In this document: piece by piece, positions 50,331 to 51,486 of the stretch
Layout: each line of letters begins with the position of its first letter
Position numbering within the stretch: the first letter of the stretch is position 1
Origin: JBJYKD01 sp049310025
GTDB taxonomy: Bacteria > Bacillota > Thermosediminibacteria > Thermosediminibacterales > Tepidanaerobacteraceae
Assembly: GCF_049310025.1 (NCBI RefSeq)
Contig: NZ_JBJYKD010000024.1
Span: forward strand, 1-51,486
Direction of reading: 5' to 3'
DNA: 51,486 bases
Position numbers and translations under genes: made by a program
The notes under the pieces: model-generated
Seen by the model: the letters and a program-made list of their open reading frames with translations, nothing else
What the model was told of the DNA's origin: nothing
The model's database searches: none

Positions 50331-50858
50331 TTATAATTTTTCCACCTGGTTGAATTCCAGTTCGATGGGAGTCTCCCGTCCGAACATGGAAATTAGCACT
50401 TTCAATTTTTGCTTTTCGGGATTTACTTCCACGACTTTTCCGGCGAAGTTTTCAAAAGGCCCCGACACGACTTTGACGTTCTGGTTAACGGCAATGTCTA
50501 TCTTGGGCTTGGGTTCCTCTATTCCCATCTTCTTTAATATGTTCTTAATTTCAGATTCCTGCAGGGGGATGGGTTTTGTGCCAGCTCCCACAAATCCGGT
50601 GACTCCGGGGGTGTTTCTCACCACATACCAGGAATCATCGGTCACTATCATCTCCACCAGGACATAACCCGGAAAAACCTTGCGCTGCGTGACCTTTTTC
50701 TTCCCGTTTTTGATTTCCACTTCTTCCTCCATAGGCACCAGGACCCGAAAAATCTTGTCCTGCATACCCATGGACTCCACCCGCTTTTCCAGGTTTGCTT
50801 TGACTTTATTTTCATAGCCGGAATAGGTGTGAACTACATACCAGTTTTTGGCAGACAT
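50331..50858 (-). CDS. nusG: Transcription termination/antitermination factor NusG
   Basis: The 175-residue protein starts MSAKNWYVVHTYSGYENKVK, the usual NusG opening, and ends with the KOW domain (VKVVSGPFENFAGKVVEVN). I choose the ATG at 50858; a GTG at 50888 would add ten unconserved residues and overlap secE by four bases. The ribosome binding site of the shorter form is weak, so the longer form remains possible. Confidence 0.94.
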   Translation of the reverse strand: MSAKNWYVVHTYSGYENKVKANLEKRVESMGMQDKIFRVLVPMEEEVEIKNGKKKVTQRKVFPGYVLVEMIVTDDSWYVVRNTPGVTGFVGAGTKPIPLQESEIKNILKKMGIEEPKPKIDIAVNQNVKVVSGPFENFAGKVVEVNPEKQKLKVLISMFGRETPIELEFNQVEKL

Positions 50859-50884
50859 ACCACTTCTCGATGCCCCTTCCTTCT

Positions 50885-51091
50885 TCACCGGAGAATCAAC
50901 GACAGCAATTTATAGAGGATGGTATCGGTAATCCATATTATACCGCTCACTATGGCAACGGATACTAAAACCACTATGGTATACGACACCAGATCGTTTC
51001 TCGTAGGCCATGTAACTTTCTTAAGTTCCGATCTTACCTCTCTGAAGAACCTCTGCGTTCTTTTCAAAAGACCCTCGCTAGCGGCCGCCAT
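50885..51091 (-). CDS. secE: Preprotein translocase subunit SecE
   Basis: A 68-residue protein with the conserved RFFREVRSELKKVTWPTRND amphipathic part and one C-terminal membrane helix, as in Firmicute SecE. It holds SecY together in the translocon. It precedes nusG as usual. Confidence 0.95.
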   Translation of the reverse strand: MAAASEGLLKRTQRFFREVRSELKKVTWPTRNDLVSYTIVVLVSVAIVSGIIWITDTILYKLLSLILR

Positions 51092-51110
51092 TGAACCTAT
51101 CCCCCCAACT

Positions 51111-51260
51111 TTATTTTGTCTCTTTGTGGAGTGTGTGTTTCCTGCAGTGCTTGCAGTACTTGTTTAATTCCAGTCGGTCAGGGTCATTCTTCTTATTTTT
51201 CTGGGTAAAATAATTCCTCTGCTTGCATTCGGTGCACGCCAGTACTATGTTGACCCTCAT
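51111..51260 (-). CDS. rpmG: 50S ribosomal protein L33, zinc-binding form
   Basis: A 49-residue frame starts MRVNIVLACTECKQRNYFTQ and includes the second cysteine pair CKHC, the zinc form of L33. GGAGGTGG precedes the ATG at 51260. It is 20 bases upstream of secE in the operon. Confidence 0.96.
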   Translation of the reverse strand: MRVNIVLACTECKQRNYFTQKNKKNDPDRLELNKYCKHCRKHTLHKETK

Positions 51261-51325
51261 CTCGCCACCTCCTACCGCTCATGCTTCTATAAGTACATGG
51301 ATCGTCCTTCTTCAGCCACTAATTC

Positions 51326-51354
51326 AATTTATCATAATTCCGTGTTATTGTCAA
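51326..51354 (-). promoter_or_regulatory. Sigma-A promoter of rpmG-secE-nusG
   Basis: TTGACA (51349-51354), 17 bases, TAAATT (51326-51331) on the minus strand. Confidence 0.7.
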
Positions 51355-51371
51355 CAAAAAGCATAAATCAA

Positions 51372-51393
51372 AGGGGAATCTTGCGATTCCCCT
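51372..51393 (-). terminator. Terminator after tuf
   Basis: AGGGGAATC and GATTCCCCT with a four-base loop, then TTTGATTT on the minus strand. Confidence 0.75.
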
Positions 51394-51409
51394 CGTTTTC
51401 TCCATTTAT

Positions 51410-51486
51410 CTATTCTATAATCTCCGTAACTACGCCGGCTCCCACGGTCCTGCCGCCTTCCCTTATGGCGAACCTCAGCCCTTCTT
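51410..51486 (-). CDS. tuf: Elongation factor Tu, C-terminal fragment
   Basis: The last 24 codons are visible; they encode EGLRFAIREGGRTVGAGVV then TEIIE and a stop, the invariant C-terminus of EF-Tu domain 3. The rest lies beyond the right edge. Confidence 0.96.
   Translation of the reverse strand, partial: EGLRFAIREGGRTVGAGVVTEIIE

Overview
The window looks like chromosomal DNA of a spore-forming, probably anaerobic and possibly thermophilic member of the Firmicutes/Clostridia (Thermoanaerobacterales-like). The evidence is spoIIE with a B. subtilis-like promoter geometry, a ftsH-hprT-tilS-spoIIE neighbourhood, dusB-coaX, a Firmicute-type ribosomal protein run, strong AGGAGG-type ribosome binding sites, frequent TTG/GTG starts, and several oxygen-sensitive enzyme families (radical SAM, UbiD/prenyl-FMN). 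This taxonomy is inference; there is no 16S rRNA here. Almost all genes are on the minus strand. The only plus-strand block is 41.8-47.7 kb.

Layout. 1-5.6 kb: start of a chromate-transporter-like gene, then an operon ubiD-ubiA-ubiX followed by a NitT/TauT-type ABC importer (binding protein, ATPase, permease). 5.7-8.8 kb: rpmE-yqhQ-prfA-prmC. 9.2-15.8 kb: an accessory aromatic-acid operon read from right to left: LpdD-like protein, Lrp-type regulator, a 111-bp nested palindrome, a second UbiD, a 53-residue zinc ribbon, a TAXI-TRAP permease and binding protein, and a second UbiX. 15.9-18.3 kb: an AmmeMemoRadiSam pair (radical SAM enzyme plus a Memo-AMMECR1 fusion). 18.4-21.9 kb: arginase family, MFS transporter, and a CDF metal exporter behind a NiCo riboswitch. 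22-25.8 kb: a small cassette with a protein resembling cyanobacterial acyl-ACP reductase, a partner of unknown function, an HTH regulator and an unknown protein. 25.9-30.1 kb: dusB, coaX, a pantothenate-type ECF S component, and an ArsR/radical SAM operon with a perfect sigma-A promoter and an operator-like palindrome. 30.2-37.3 kb: YdcZ-type DMT protein, ftsH, hprT, tilS, spoIIE. 37.7-38.0 kb: tRNA-Glu, tRNA-Met and tRNA-fMet. 38.2-47.7 kb: 5-oxoprolinase operon pxpABC with a DUF1445 protein, divergent from a sodium:solute symporter, a histidine kinase, an NRAMP-like transporter and an NtrC-type regulator. 47.8-51.5 kb: rplL-rplJ (with an L10 leader), rplA, rplK, nusG, secE, rpmG and the end of tuf.

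How parts work together. The two UbiX/UbiD sets suggest prenyl-FMN-dependent decarboxylation in two roles: one with UbiA (quinone-type prenylation) and one with its own uptake system (aromatic acid catabolism). The pxp/two-component block appears to be a sigma-54 regulon: good -24/-12 elements lie before pxpA and before the NRAMP-like gene, next to an NtrC-family activator. The symporter and kinase genes overlap and resemble a split CbrA. The most promising undescribed systems are the acyl-ACP-reductase-like cassette, the TRAP/UbiD operon, and the ArsR/radical SAM operon.
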